A stretch of DNA of 39,123 nucleotides from Alistipes sp. (GTDB lineage: Bacteria; Bacteroidota; Bacteroidia; Bacteroidales; Rikenellaceae): assembly GCA_022511295.1 (NCBI GenBank), contig JAFLRT010000010.1, positions 1 to 39,123 of the forward strand, given 5' to 3'. A program made the position numbers and the translations under genes. This document shows, in pieces, positions 25,121 through 33,375 of this stretch. The notes beneath the pieces were generated by a model, which was not told where the DNA came from, did not search any database, and saw only the letters and a list, made by a program, of their open reading frames with translations. Position 1 is the first letter of the stretch. Each line of letters starts with the position of its first letter.

Positions 25121-26101
25121 TTATTTATTGTTCTCCTCTTTTTTGTGCCTGTCAGCATCTTTGTCGAAGGCGTCTACGATATGTTTCACCAAATCGTGCC
25201 GCACGATATCGCGCTTGTCGAACTCGACGAAACCTATACCGTTTATTCCGTTCACTATGTTCATGGCGCGTGTAAGCCCGCTGTCCGAGCGGTGCGGCAG
25301 GTCAATCTGCGTAACGTCGCCCGTAACGATAAACTTTGCATTGCGCCCCATACGAGTAAGGAACATCTTTATCTGCGGCAGGGTAGTGTTCTGTGCCTCA
25401 TCAAGGATTACGAATGCGTTGTCAAGCGTGCGTCCGCGCATATATGCCAACGGCGCAATCTGAACCGTTCCCTCCTCCATAAATTTCTGCAGACGTGCCG
25501 GCGGAATCATATCGTTGAGAGCATCGTACAGCGGTTGCAGATAGGGGTCGAGTTTCTCTTTGAGGTCTCCTGGCAGAAAACCGAGTTTCTCGCCGGCCTC
25601 GACTGCCGGACGTGTGAGAATCACTCTCTTTACCAACTTGTCGCGCAAGGCTCTTACGGCAAGCGCTATGGCCGTATATGTTTTTCCGGAACCGGCAGGC
25701 CCTGTTGCAAAGAGCAGGTCGCAGGTGCGTCCAAGTTCAACCATACGCTGCTGATTGACAGTCCTGGCACGTATTATACTTCCGTTGTTTCCATATACTA
25801 TGACATCGTTTCCGTCCGAAGGCTCGTTCACGGCATCAATGCCGCGACTGAATGATTGAGCCACAACCTCTTTTGAGATATGCCCGTAACGATTATAATA
25901 GGCGATGAGTCCGTGCATCCGTTGCTCGAAGATATCCACATCGCGGTTGCTGCCCAAGACTTTCAGCGTCGAACCGCGTGCTATTATGCGCAGTTTCGGG
26001 TGCAGTTCCTTTATCTGCTGCAAATATGTGTCATTGGCTCCGTAGAGTTCGCGTGTATCGACTCCGTCGATAGCGATTATTCTGTCGATAGTCTCTGCCA
26101 T
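25121..26101 (-). CDS. PhoH-family ATPase
   Basis: A 326-residue PhoH-like protein. An N-terminal KH-like region (about 20-70, GSTLKVLGSNRDVDIFEQ) precedes the ATPase core. That core has Walker A GPAGSGKT at 134-141, the family's KRVILTRPAVEAGEKLGFLPGD, and Walker B VILDEAQNTT. The cellular role of PhoH is unsettled: RNA metabolism, ribosome maturation and stress have been suggested. Its ATG follows directly on the stop of the upstream outer-membrane gene (TGA then ATG, no gap), so translation is probably coupled. Confidence 0.93.
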   Translation of the reverse strand: MAETIDRIIAIDGVDTRELYGANDTYLQQIKELHPKLRIIARGSTLKVLGSNRDVDIFEQRMHGLIAYYNRYGHISKEVVAQSFSRGIDAVNEPSDGNDVIVYGNNGSIIRARTVNQQRMVELGRTCDLLFATGPAGSGKTYTAIALAVRALRDKLVKRVILTRPAVEAGEKLGFLPGDLKEKLDPYLQPLYDALNDMIPPARLQKFMEEGTVQIAPLAYMRGRTLDNAFVILDEAQNTTLPQIKMFLTRMGRNAKFIVTGDVTQIDLPHRSDSGLTRAMNIVNGINGIGFVEFDKRDIVRHDLVKHIVDAFDKDADRHKKEENNK

Positions 26102-26707
26102 TCAGAACAAATATCCTATTTTTAACCCTGCCGAACAGGGCTTTGTTGTAAAATCTTTTCCTTCAAACTGGTTCGACGTCCGCTGTATATAACCGGTAAA
26201 GCGCAGGTCAATCAGCAGATGCCTTGTCGGTACGACCGATATGCCTGCAATATAACCAAAGGTCGGAGTCATGCCGCCGAACATCGTTTTGTCTCCGCCT
26301 GCACTATCATACGACGCCGAACTCATAATGTTGAAAACGGGACCGACGTTGAACCTTACCACCGGCAGGAATCGCAGCGACGCAAGTACCGGCACCTCCA
26401 AGTCGTGTGCTTTTACTGTTGCGAGAGTGTTATTCCCCGAGCGAATCTTTGTCGCGGTGTATCCGTAGTTCAACTCCGGCTGCACGGCAACGCCGGCGCC
26501 GCCTATGCTTGCGTGCAAGCCGACATTGTAACTTATAGCCGGCGTGAGCGATAGACCTTCCGGGGCGTTCCATACTCTGCGTCCGTTAAACCGTACACCT
26601 GCCGTCAATCCCCACTCCGACGAGACATTGCCACCGGCATTGACCGGCAGAACAAATGCAAGTGAGATGAGAGCAAGCAGCAGTTTTCCGGTTGTTCGTT
26701 TCAGCAT
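26102..26707 (-). CDS. PorT-like outer-membrane beta-barrel protein
   Basis: A 201-residue exported beta-barrel protein of the Bacteroidota PorT/OMP_b-brl_2 type. It has a signal peptide (about 1-25, cleavage after VNAG), then alternating strands such as GLTAGVRFNGRRVW, VAVQPELNYGYTATKI and LLIDLRFTGYIQRTS, ending in KIGYLF with a C-terminal aromatic residue. The ATG at 26707 is preferred over the TTG one codon upstream. It leads an operon with phoH, pepD and a lipid kinase, and has a promoter 36 bases upstream. Function beyond residing in the outer membrane is unknown. Confidence 0.83.
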   Translation of the reverse strand: MLKRTTGKLLLALISLAFVLPVNAGGNVSSEWGLTAGVRFNGRRVWNAPEGLSLTPAISYNVGLHASIGGAGVAVQPELNYGYTATKIRSGNNTLATVKAHDLEVPVLASLRFLPVVRFNVGPVFNIMSSASYDSAGGDKTMFGGMTPTFGYIAGISVVPTRHLLIDLRFTGYIQRTSNQFEGKDFTTKPCSAGLKIGYLF

Positions 26708-26734
26708 CAATCCGCAATCGTTTTATATATCAAT

Positions 26735-26750
26735 TAACTTTACAAAGTTA
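26735..26750 (-). promoter_or_regulatory. Promoter -7 box inside a 16-bp palindrome
   Basis: On the minus strand the -7 box TAACTTTG (26750-26743) lies within the perfect palindrome TAACTTT-GT-AAAGTTA. No convincing -33 box is seen. A dimeric regulator could cover the promoter here. Confidence 0.65.
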
Positions 26751-26802
26751 GCGATTTTTTCAAAAATCATACACATTGTCCCAATTATTCATTAAAATGG
26801 GT

Positions 26803-26810
26803 TATCTTTG
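26803..26810 (+). promoter_or_regulatory. -7 promoter element for der
   Basis: TATCTTTG lies 55 bases before the der ATG. A TTG at 26776-26778 is the nearest -33 candidate, with a 24-base spacer. Confidence 0.7.
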
Positions 26811-26864
26811 CGGCGATGTTTAATGGGCTTGGCACGTGTGCCTTGCGTTACAATACGATGAGAT

Positions 26865-28169
26865 ATGAGCCTTGTAGCGATAGTAGGTCGCCCGAATGTG
26901 GGCAAAAGCACTCTTTTTAACCGCCTGACAGGTCAGCGTCAGGCCATTGTCGATGCTGCCGCGGGAACGACGCGCGACCGCCACTACGGTAAAACGGACT
27001 GGAATGGCCGTGAGTTTTCGATTATAGATACCGGCGGGTACTCTGTGAACAGCGATGACGTCTTTGAAGACGAGATTCGCCGTCAGGTGCTGCTTGCAAT
27101 AGATGAGGCCGATGCCATACTCTTTATGGTGGAGGTGTCAACGGGTGTAACCGACCTCGATATGATGATGGCCGATATCCTTCGCCGTTCCGGTAAGAAG
27201 GTGCTTCTTGTTTGTAACAAGGTGGATAATTACGACCTCATATACTCTTCGCATGAGTTCTATTCGCTTGGTCTCGGCGAGCCATATTGCATTAGTTCGA
27301 TGTCCGGTAGCGGCACCGGTGATTTGATGGATGCAATCCTGTCGCTGCTGCCTGCCGACTGTGAAGCGGAATACTCCGACGACCTGCCGCGCATCACGGT
27401 TGTAGGGCGACCCAATGTGGGTAAATCGTCGCTTACCAATGCTCTATTGGGCGAGGAGCGTAATATAGTTACTCCTGTCGCCGGAACCACCCGCGACTCC
27501 ATATATACACGTTACAACAAGTACGGGATGGATTTCTATCTTGTCGATACGGCAGGTATGCGTAAGAAGGGCAAGGTAACCGAGGATTTGGAGTTCTATT
27601 CCGTAATGCGCTCCATACGCGCCATTGAAAACTCGGATGTGTGCGTGCTGATGCTCGATGCGTCGCAGGGCATCGAGTCGCAGGATATGAATATCCACAA
27701 CCTTATAGTCCGCAACAACAAAGGATGTGTGATAGTCGTAAACAAATGGGACCTTATAGAGAAAGGGAACAATACTATGAAAGAGTGGCGGGAATTTTTG
27801 GCGAAAAAACTCGCTCCGTTCAGCGATATACCGATTATATTTACATCGGTTATCAACAAACAGCGAATTATGGATGTACTCCAGACGGCCATACGGGTCT
27901 ACGAATCGCGCAAGCGTCGTATATCCACATCGGAACTGAACGACTTCCTGCTCCCGATAATCGAGCAGACACCGCCTCCTTCGACCAAGGGTAAGTATAT
28001 CAGAATAAAGTATGTAACGCAGTTGCCTACACCTACGCCCCAGTTTGCATTTTTTGTAAATCTTCCGCAGTATATCAAGGAGACATACAGACGTTTTTTG
28101 GAGAACAACATTCGCGGGCAATGGGACTTTTCGGGTGTGCCGATACGCATCTACTTCCGTCAGAAATAG
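26865..28169 (+). CDS. der: Ribosome-assembly GTPase Der (EngA)
   Basis: A 434-residue protein with two tandem GTPase domains and a C-terminal KH-like domain, the architecture unique to Der, which acts in 50S subunit assembly. P-loops are GRPNVGKS at 8-15 and again near 181-188. Each domain has its own DTGG/DTAG switch and a NKVD/NKWD guanine-specificity motif. The KH-like part ends in the typical [25 protein letters not shown] tail. It is transcribed alone: its own promoter precedes it and a terminator at 28221 follows. Confidence 0.97.
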   Translation: MSLVAIVGRPNVGKSTLFNRLTGQRQAIVDAAAGTTRDRHYGKTDWNGREFSIIDTGGYSVNSDDVFEDEIRRQVLLAIDEADAILFMVEVSTGVTDLDMMMADILRRSGKKVLLVCNKVDNYDLIYSSHEFYSLGLGEPYCISSMSGSGTGDLMDAILSLLPADCEAEYSDDLPRITVVGRPNVGKSSLTNALLGEERNIVTPVAGTTRDSIYTRYNKYGMDFYLVDTAGMRKKGKVTEDLEFYSVMRSIRAIENSDVCVLMLDASQGIESQDMNIHNLIVRNNKGCVIVVNKWDLIEKGNNTMKEWREFLAKKLAPFSDIPIIFTSVINKQRIMDVLQTAIRVYESRKRRISTSELNDFLLPIIEQTPPPSTKGKYIRIKYVTQLPTPTPQFAFFVNLPQYIKETYRRFLENNIRGQWDFSGVPIRIYFRQK

Positions 28170-28220
28170 CCGGTAATAACGACACGGCTGCGGCAGTTGT
28201 CGGGTTGTTATGAGATATGG

Positions 28221-28253
28221 ATTGACAGCAGATTGACTGCTGTCAATTTTTTA
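28221..28253 (+). terminator. Terminator after der
   Basis: ATTGACAGCA (28221-28230) and TGCTGTCAAT (28238-28247) pair perfectly over ten bases around a seven-base loop, and a run of T residues follows. Confidence 0.9.
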
Positions 28254-28284
28254 TTGCATATTAGCAAAATATTGCGTAACTTTG
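28254..28284 (+). promoter_or_regulatory. Promoter of the acidic-protein/rsmI/lpxL/GT2 operon
   Basis: TTG at 28254-28256, a 20-base spacer and TAACTTTG at 28277-28284. It begins immediately after the der terminator and lies 27 bases before the ATG at 28311, showing that longer upstream starts are not used. Confidence 0.82.
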
Positions 28285-28310
28285 GAGACTTAATATCAAA
28301 ACCGGCAAAT

Positions 28311-29504
28311 ATGCAATTTGACCATATTATAGAATCGCTTGACCGTATACGTGCGGTTGTGGACGGTTGTAAAAACGATACTCTTTCGGCTTTGGAGCGG
28401 GATGTATTGCTCGATGAACTTCGCAGAGTCTATTCTGCTGTTAAATTCGCAAATTATGATGACCGTGAAGCGGTGGTAAAGGCTGCCGTTGCGGGGGACA
28501 GCATTGCCGATACTGCCGAACCGGAACCCGAAGCGGCAGAAGTGTCGGAGGAAGCGAACAGCGATTCCGTTTCGGATACAGCAAATCCCAATCCCGAGAC
28601 CGAGGTTAAGGCAGAGGAACCTGTGAAAGAAAAACAGGTGGGTGCAGAGCCTGTCGTATCCCCAAAATCGGATAAGAATAGTCCCGAAAATGTTGTTCAA
28701 TCCCTTTTTAACGAAGGTGAGATTGCCGTCAGTCGCCGCCGCCGAATGATTGTCCGCTCGCTATATGACGACGGCACTTCAGAAAAGGAGAGCAGGATGG
28801 AGGAGGAGACGTATGAAACAGAGATGCGTACTTCGTCTGAGCCTCAAAAAACAAATCCGATGTCAATCTTGTCCGAACTGATAGGGATGCCTGCCAATAC
28901 AGGTATTTCGTATACGAATACTGAATATGACAGCGAGAGAGTCGCATCCGAAGCAGAACCATATGTAGAGCCTGAGACAGAGGTAGAGCCCGAAACAAAA
29001 GTAGAGGCAGCAGTAGAAGCAGAAACTGAAACAGAAACAGAAACAGAAACAGAAACAGAAACAGAAGACGTTGCCGAAACTAAGCAGAATGATAGTACGC
29101 CTGCACAGCATTTGTCTGCGATAGAGATGCTTGAACAGAAGCATGAACGGGCTGCGATTGACAAGAAGTCCGAATCGATTTTGGGAGAAGTGCTTAACAG
29201 TGAAGTCAAGACTGTGGCCGATACCATTTCGGCTCCGGAGAATCTCGCTTCGGAGGTTTTGCGACACACAGCACCGCTTAAACTCGAGGATTCTATCGGC
29301 GTGAACGACCGTTTTCTGCTTATACGCGATTTGTTTGGCGGTGATGCGGCGGCATACAACCGAGCCATATCTGAATTGGACAATTTCGGCACCTTTGACG
29401 AGTGTATGCTCTACATAGTTGAGAATTACGACTGGGACCCCTATGCCGAAGGCGCGAAACTGCTTATAGGACTTATTGAACGCAAGTATGGCACTCGCTC
29501 CTAA
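28311..29504 (+). CDS. Acidic repeat protein of unknown function
   Basis: A 397-residue protein, probably cytosolic as it has no signal peptide or membrane segment. Three parts are visible. Residues 1-55 form a helical N-terminus (MQFDHIIESLDRIRAVVDG). Residues 55-325 are a long low-complexity region rich in Glu, Ala, Thr and Pro, including a Glu-Thr run at 238-252. Residues 328-397 are a compact C-terminal domain (IGVNDRFLLIRDLFGGD, YNRAISELDNFGTFDE, MLYIVENYDWD) resembling a segment I have seen in other uncharacterised Bacteroidota proteins. The start follows from the promoter. Its last 17 bases overlap rsmI. No enzymatic motif is recognisable; a scaffold or regulatory role would be a guess. 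Confidence 0.8.
   Translation: MQFDHIIESLDRIRAVVDGCKNDTLSALERDVLLDELRRVYSAVKFANYDDREAVVKAAVAGDSIADTAEPEPEAAEVSEEANSDSVSDTANPNPETEVKAEEPVKEKQVGAEPVVSPKSDKNSPENVVQSLFNEGEIAVSRRRRMIVRSLYDDGTSEKESRMEEETYETEMRTSSEPQKTNPMSILSELIGMPANTGISYTNTEYDSERVASEAEPYVEPETEVEPETKVEAAVEAETETETETETETETEDVAETKQNDSTPAQHLSAIEMLEQKHERAAIDKKSESILGEVLNSEVKTVADTISAPENLASEVLRHTAPLKLEDSIGVNDRFLLIRDLFGGDAAAYNRAISELDNFGTFDECMLYIVENYDWDPYAEGAKLLIGLIERKYGTRS
29022..29066 (+). repeat. GAAACA hexanucleotide repeat
   Basis: One GAAACT and six perfect GAAACA units, ending in a partial unit. It encodes the Glu-Thr run. Gain or loss of a unit adds or removes two residues without changing frame. Confidence 0.95.
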
Positions 29505-30198
29505 ACTCTATATAGTACCGACACCAATCGGAAATCTTGATGATATAACATTGCGGGCTGTTTCAGTGTTGCGTGAGGTCGATATGATTCTTGCAGAAGA
29601 CACCAGAACCACATCTGTCCTGTTGCATCATCTTGGAATAGAGAAGCCTATGCGCTCTCACCACAAATACAACGAACACGCGGCCGTAGCAGCCGTTGCC
29701 GAGAAGATTGCATCAGGAGTGAGTGTCGCTCTCGTCTCGGATGCCGGCACTCCCGGAATCTCCGACCCCGGGTTTCTTCTTGTGCGGACATGTGTGGAAG
29801 CAGGTATAGATGTTGAGACGCTGCCAGGTGCAACTGCGTGTATTCCGGCGTTGGTTCAGAGCGGATTTCCATGCGACAGGTTCTGTTTTGAGGGCTTTCT
29901 GCCGCAGAAGAAAGGACGGACAAAGCGTTTGTCGGAACTGAAGGATGAAGATAGAACGATGGTGTTCTATGAATCCCCATATCGTGTGGTGAAGGCTCTT
30001 GAGCAGTTTGCTGAGACATTCGGTCCTGAGCGCGAGGTTTCGGTTACGCGCGAGATATCGAAAAAATTCGAGCAGACGGTTCGCGGTACTCTTGCCGAGG
30101 TCTGCGAGTGGTTCCGCGCGCATGAACCGAAGGGTGAGTTTGTTATTGTTGTTTCGGGACGGCCCAAAAACAGCCGCAGGGATGAAGATGGTGAATAG
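29488..30198 (+). CDS. rsmI: 16S rRNA (cytidine-1402-2'-O)-methyltransferase
   Basis: A 236-residue SAM-dependent methyltransferase of the tetrapyrrole-methylase fold, modifying C1402 in the 30S decoding centre. It begins with the family signature LYIVPTPIGNLDDITLRA, followed by AEDTRTTSVLLHHLGI and SDAGTPGISDPG at about 80-93. The ATG at 29488 lies inside the last codons of the acidic-protein gene (17-base overlap). Its own end overlaps the acyltransferase gene by 17 bases as well, suggesting a tightly coupled operon. Confidence 0.96.
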   Translation: MALAPKLYIVPTPIGNLDDITLRAVSVLREVDMILAEDTRTTSVLLHHLGIEKPMRSHHKYNEHAAVAAVAEKIASGVSVALVSDAGTPGISDPGFLLVRTCVEAGIDVETLPGATACIPALVQSGFPCDRFCFEGFLPQKKGRTKRLSELKDEDRTMVFYESPYRVVKALEQFAETFGPEREVSVTREISKKFEQTVRGTLAEVCEWFRAHEPKGEFVIVVSGRPKNSRRDEDGE

Positions 30199-31129
30199 CG
30201 TCGGTCTTACATTTTGGCAGCGTATACGTCTCGGGCTGCTTTGGTATATAAGCCTCGGTGTTGCGACTTCGCCTTATTTTGTGCAATACCATATTTTGCA
30301 AGGTCTTGTATGCTTTGTTCTGCGCTGCATACGCTATCGCTACTCACGCATAACTTCCAATCTGCACAACTCGTTTCCGGAGAAGTCCGAGGCTGAAATA
30401 CGAACCATACGCAGACGTTTCTATTCGCATCTGGCCGAGATGATTGTCAATACGCTTGGTCAGGCGCGTATGACGCCGGAGGAGTGTCGTCGTCGATTGA
30501 ACTTTGTAAACAGCAACGAGTTGTTATCGGTAATTGGCAACGGACCCGGAATCGTTCTGACATCGCATCTCGGCTCGTGGGAGTATTACGGTTTCTATGG
30601 CGCATGGGTCGAGAACCACGTAATAGCACTGATATATCACAAACTGCACGACCCTGCCGCCGAAGAACTGCTTAAGCGTCTTCGCATCCACAGTAACGGA
30701 TATACTGTTGCCTCTCATGAGGCTGCGCGCTTCTTTACCCGCTACCGCAATGACTATAATGGCAAACCGGTTATCCTGGGATTGATTTCGGACCAAAATC
30801 CTCCGCGCACGCCGGACAGTCATTGGTATCGTTTCCTCAATCAAGATACTATTTTCTTTGAGGGGGGTGAGCGTTTGGCTATGAGGTATGGCGTTCCGGT
30901 GTTCTACGCTTCGCAGCGCAAATTGCGTCGAGGGTATTATGAGGCGACCTTTGAGATGCTTTGGGATGGAGTTTCGGAAGTTGCGCCGCATGAGATTACA
31001 GAGAGATACGTGAGTCTTCTCGAGCGCGATATATTAGCCTGTCCCGAGATGTGGATGTGGTCTCACCACAGGTGGAAGCATCGCCCCGACAAGAAGTATA
31101 ACCCTGTAGCACGTCCTCGCGGATATTAA
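30182..31129 (+). CDS. Lipid A biosynthesis acyltransferase (LpxL/HtrB family)
   Basis: A 315-residue inner-membrane acyltransferase adding a secondary acyl chain to lipid A. It has an N-terminal membrane anchor (about 12-40) and the catalytic HxxxxE motif in SHLGSWEYYG near residue 128. Later conserved pieces are ISDQNPPR and FFEGGERLAMRYGVPVFYAS. The start could be 30182 or the ATG two codons on (30188); both overlap rsmI. Two GT2 genes follow within 12 and 2 bases, giving a small envelope-glycolipid cluster. Which acyl position it modifies cannot be told. Confidence 0.9.
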   Translation: MKMVNSVGLTFWQRIRLGLLWYISLGVATSPYFVQYHILQGLVCFVLRCIRYRYSRITSNLHNSFPEKSEAEIRTIRRRFYSHLAEMIVNTLGQARMTPEECRRRLNFVNSNELLSVIGNGPGIVLTSHLGSWEYYGFYGAWVENHVIALIYHKLHDPAAEELLKRLRIHSNGYTVASHEAARFFTRYRNDYNGKPVILGLISDQNPPRTPDSHWYRFLNQDTIFFEGGERLAMRYGVPVFYASQRKLRRGYYEATFEMLWDGVSEVAPHEITERYVSLLERDILACPEMWMWSHHRWKHRPDKKYNPVARPRGY

Positions 31130-31141
31130 TACGGAAGTAGT

Positions 31142-32152
31142 ATGTCGTCGATATCTGTTGTTATACTTAACTGGAATGGTGCGCATCATCTGCGCCGTTT
31201 TCTTCCATCCGTCATAAGTTGCAGTGCCGGCGCGGAGATTGTTGTGGCTGACAACGGTTCGACTGACGACTCTTTACAACTGCTCGCAGAAGAGTTTACA
31301 TCTGTCAGAGTTGTGCGATTGGAAAAGAACTATGGTTATGCAGGCGGATATAACCGAGTTTTGCAACATATCGACAGCGATTATTGTGTGCTTCTCAACT
31401 CCGATGTCGAGCCGGCAGCGAGGTGGCTGGAGCCGCTTGCGGCTTTGCTCGATTCCAGACCTGAAGTTGCCGCTGTCGCACCCAAAATAAAGTCGCTCGA
31501 GCAACCCGATATGTTTGAATACGCCGGTGCTTCGGGGGGCTTTATAGATGCATTGGGCTATCCATTCTGCCGAGGGCGCATCCTTAATACATTGGAGCGC
31601 GACGATGGACAATACGATGATTCCCGGGATGTATTTTGGGCGAGTGGTGCGGCTCTATGCTGCCGCACAGAAGTATTCCGCCGTCTCGGGGGCTTTGCCG
31701 AGGATTTTTTCGCCCATATGGAGGAGATAGACCTGTGCTGGCGTATGCAGTTGGCAGGATATGCCGTTGCGGTTGAGCCTCGCAGTGTTGTGTTCCATTT
31801 AGGTGCCGGTACGCTTGCAACAGGTCATCCATATAAGATTTTCCTGAATCACCGCAACAATCTTTCGATGCTGTATCGTTGTGCGTCCGGTCCCCGACGC
31901 GTACTCGTTGCCGTTATACGTCCGGTTACAGATGCGCTTGCAGCATTGTCGTATCTTTTAGGCGGTTCTCCTCGTGCTGCATGGGCTGTATTCAGAGCAT
32001 ATGGCGATTTCTTGCGCCGACACGGGATGTTGCGCCGTCAGCGTAAAGAGATACGTGCAGCCGCAGTAAGCGAACCGCGTAAGACAATTTATTGCGGATT
32101 GATAGTTTTGCGTTATATTTGCGGTAAACGCAAATTCGCGAATATGATGTGA
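31142..32152 (+). CDS. Glycosyltransferase family 2 (rhamnosyltransferase-like)
   Basis: A 336-residue GT-A fold inverting glycosyltransferase. The opening SVVILNWNGAHHLRRFLPS and ADNGSTDDS at 36-44 are the nucleotide-sugar site. The metal-binding triplet is in LLNSDVEP (Asp88), and DLCWRMQLAGY marks the acceptor side with the catalytic base region. The C-terminal 90 residues carry amphipathic or membrane-associated helices (PVTDALAALSYLLGG). The pattern resembles WbbL/RfbF-type enzymes acting on lipid-linked saccharides. It follows the lipid A acyltransferase by 12 bases, so a role in O-antigen or lipooligosaccharide synthesis is likely; the sugar is not determined. Confidence 0.9.
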   Translation: MSSISVVILNWNGAHHLRRFLPSVISCSAGAEIVVADNGSTDDSLQLLAEEFTSVRVVRLEKNYGYAGGYNRVLQHIDSDYCVLLNSDVEPAARWLEPLAALLDSRPEVAAVAPKIKSLEQPDMFEYAGASGGFIDALGYPFCRGRILNTLERDDGQYDDSRDVFWASGAALCCRTEVFRRLGGFAEDFFAHMEEIDLCWRMQLAGYAVAVEPRSVVFHLGAGTLATGHPYKIFLNHRNNLSMLYRCASGPRRVLVAVIRPVTDALAALSYLLGGSPRAAWAVFRAYGDFLRRHGMLRRQRKEIRAAAVSEPRKTIYCGLIVLRYICGKRKFANMM

Positions 32153-32154
32153 AC

Positions 32155-32874
32155 ATGAGAAAATTGGTCATAATACCCACCTACAACGAGTGCGAGAATA
32201 TATCGCGTATGGTTTCGAAAGTGATGTCGCTCGAAGGCGAGTTCGATATTCTTGTTGTCGATGACGGCTCTCCTGACGGAACAGCGGATATCGTACGTAA
32301 ATTGCAGGATGGGTTCTCCGGTCGTCTGCACCTTGTGGAACGCAGCGGTAAATTGGGCCTCGGCACAGCGTATATCGCCGGTTTCAAATATGCGCTTGAG
32401 CGCGGGTATGACTATATTTTCGAGATGGACTGCGATTTTTCCCATAATCCGGACGATTTGATACGGCTTGCAGCAATGCTTGACGATGGTTGTGATGTCG
32501 CTGTCGGTTCACGATATGTATCCGGCGTCAATGTGGTAAATTGGCCGTTGTCGCGCCTGCTGATGTCTTATTTCGCATCGAAGTATGTACGTGGAGTTAC
32601 CCGTATGCCTGTCAATGATACTACAGCCGGCTTTGTGGCTTACAAGAGAGCGGTGCTTGAGGCGATAGACCTTGATAAGGTGCGTATGATTGGGTATGGT
32701 TTCCAGATTGAGATGAAATACACGGCCTGGAGACTCGGTTTTAAGATAGGGGAGCTATCTATAATATTTGTAGACAGAGTTGCCGGTACTTCCAAAATGT
32801 CGGGCGGGATATTCGAAGAGGCCTTTTTTGGCGTTCTTAAACTTCCATTCCGTCGCTTTTCCCGCAAGGGATAG
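32155..32874 (+). CDS. Polyprenol-phosphate glycosyltransferase (DPM1/GtrB-like GT2)
   Basis: A 239-residue GT2 enzyme resembling dolichol-phosphate mannosyltransferase. It opens with LVIIPTYNECENI and VVDDGSPDGTAD, has the DxD-type EMDCDFSHNPDD (Asp92, Asp94) and the VVGSRY-like AVGSRYVSGVNV. It lacks the C-terminal membrane pair seen in larger GtrB proteins, like bacterial Ppm1. It should transfer a sugar from a nucleotide donor to undecaprenyl phosphate on the cytosolic side. The ATG at 32155 comes two bases after the previous stop. Its last 38 bases overlap the end of the convergent gtrA-type gene. Confidence 0.9.
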   Translation: MRKLVIIPTYNECENISRMVSKVMSLEGEFDILVVDDGSPDGTADIVRKLQDGFSGRLHLVERSGKLGLGTAYIAGFKYALERGYDYIFEMDCDFSHNPDDLIRLAAMLDDGCDVAVGSRYVSGVNVVNWPLSRLLMSYFASKYVRGVTRMPVNDTTAGFVAYKRAVLEAIDLDKVRMIGYGFQIEMKYTAWRLGFKIGELSIIFVDRVAGTSKMSGGIFEEAFFGVLKLPFRRFSRKG

Positions 32875-33367
32875 CGGCACCGCCTTTTCCCTTCTCTTTG
32901 AATGTGAAATATTTGGCTGCCAGAAAGCTGTACACGGCAGAGATGACGGTCGTGATACTTTTCGATGGTGTCGGCCAGATATTGCATACTTCAACAAACA
33001 ATTTCATACACAGATAATTGAGAATGATTGCTCCGACCACCGTCAGGGCATATTTCGCCATTTGACCTGATGATTTGGTCTCTGTCGTACGGAATGCGAT
33101 ATTGCGGTTTAGCCAGAAACCGGTAAAAAAAGTTATGGGAAAGACAAGCGCAAGCGATGCAATATGCGGCGATACGAGAATGAAATCGAGGTCTATGAAA
33201 CGCCCTTTGATTATGAAGTGGTATATCAAAAAATACCATATCGAGTCAAGCACCATATTCGCAGCCCCGCAAAAGCCGTAGCGAAAAATTTGCAATGGTA
33301 TAAGCGCGCGCAACGGATGAAAGTAGAATGTATCTACAATGCGAGTTATGACTTGCGACAGACTCAT
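32837..33367 (-). CDS. GtrA-family membrane protein (putative lipid-linked sugar flippase)
   Basis: A 176-residue protein with four hydrophobic segments, at about 27-45, 60-85, 103-123 and 135-150. It has the GtrA opening RYGFCGAANMVLDSIWYFL, then FWLNRNIAFR and a final SFLAAKYFTFKEK. GtrA proteins work with GtrB-type glycosyltransferases, moving the undecaprenyl-phosphate sugar across the membrane. The likely partner here is the DPM1-like enzyme on the other strand, overlapped by 38 bases. It begins one base after the stop of the HU-CCDC81/SPOR gene, and its start codon lies inside a potential RNA hairpin. Confidence 0.88.
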   Translation of the reverse strand: MSLSQVITRIVDTFYFHPLRALIPLQIFRYGFCGAANMVLDSIWYFLIYHFIIKGRFIDLDFILVSPHIASLALVFPITFFTGFWLNRNIAFRTTETKSSGQMAKYALTVVGAIILNYLCMKLFVEVCNIWPTPSKSITTVISAVYSFLAAKYFTFKEKGKGGAAIPCGKSDGMEV

Positions 33368-33375
33368 TCTACTTT
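33320..33375 (-). promoter_or_regulatory. Potential start-codon hairpin for the GtrA-type gene
   Basis: In the minus-strand message AAAGTAGAATG (33375-33365) holds both the upstream stop (TAG) and the gene's ATG. It is exactly complementary to CATTCTACTTT (33330-33320), 34 bases downstream. This 11-bp stem would hide the start until a ribosome finishing the upstream gene opens it. Confidence 0.6.

Noticed and set aside
24450..25463. Long plus-strand open frame (337 codons)
   Set aside because: It runs antisense across pepD and phoH, both strongly supported on the minus strand.
28197..28310. Longer N-terminus for the acidic protein
   Set aside because: It would run across the der terminator and the promoter at 28254-28284; translation must start at 28311.
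29022..29066. Short regular repeat as a CRISPR or phase-variation tract
   Set aside because: Units are six bases with no spacers, so it is no CRISPR. Unit changes keep the frame, so on/off switching is not possible.
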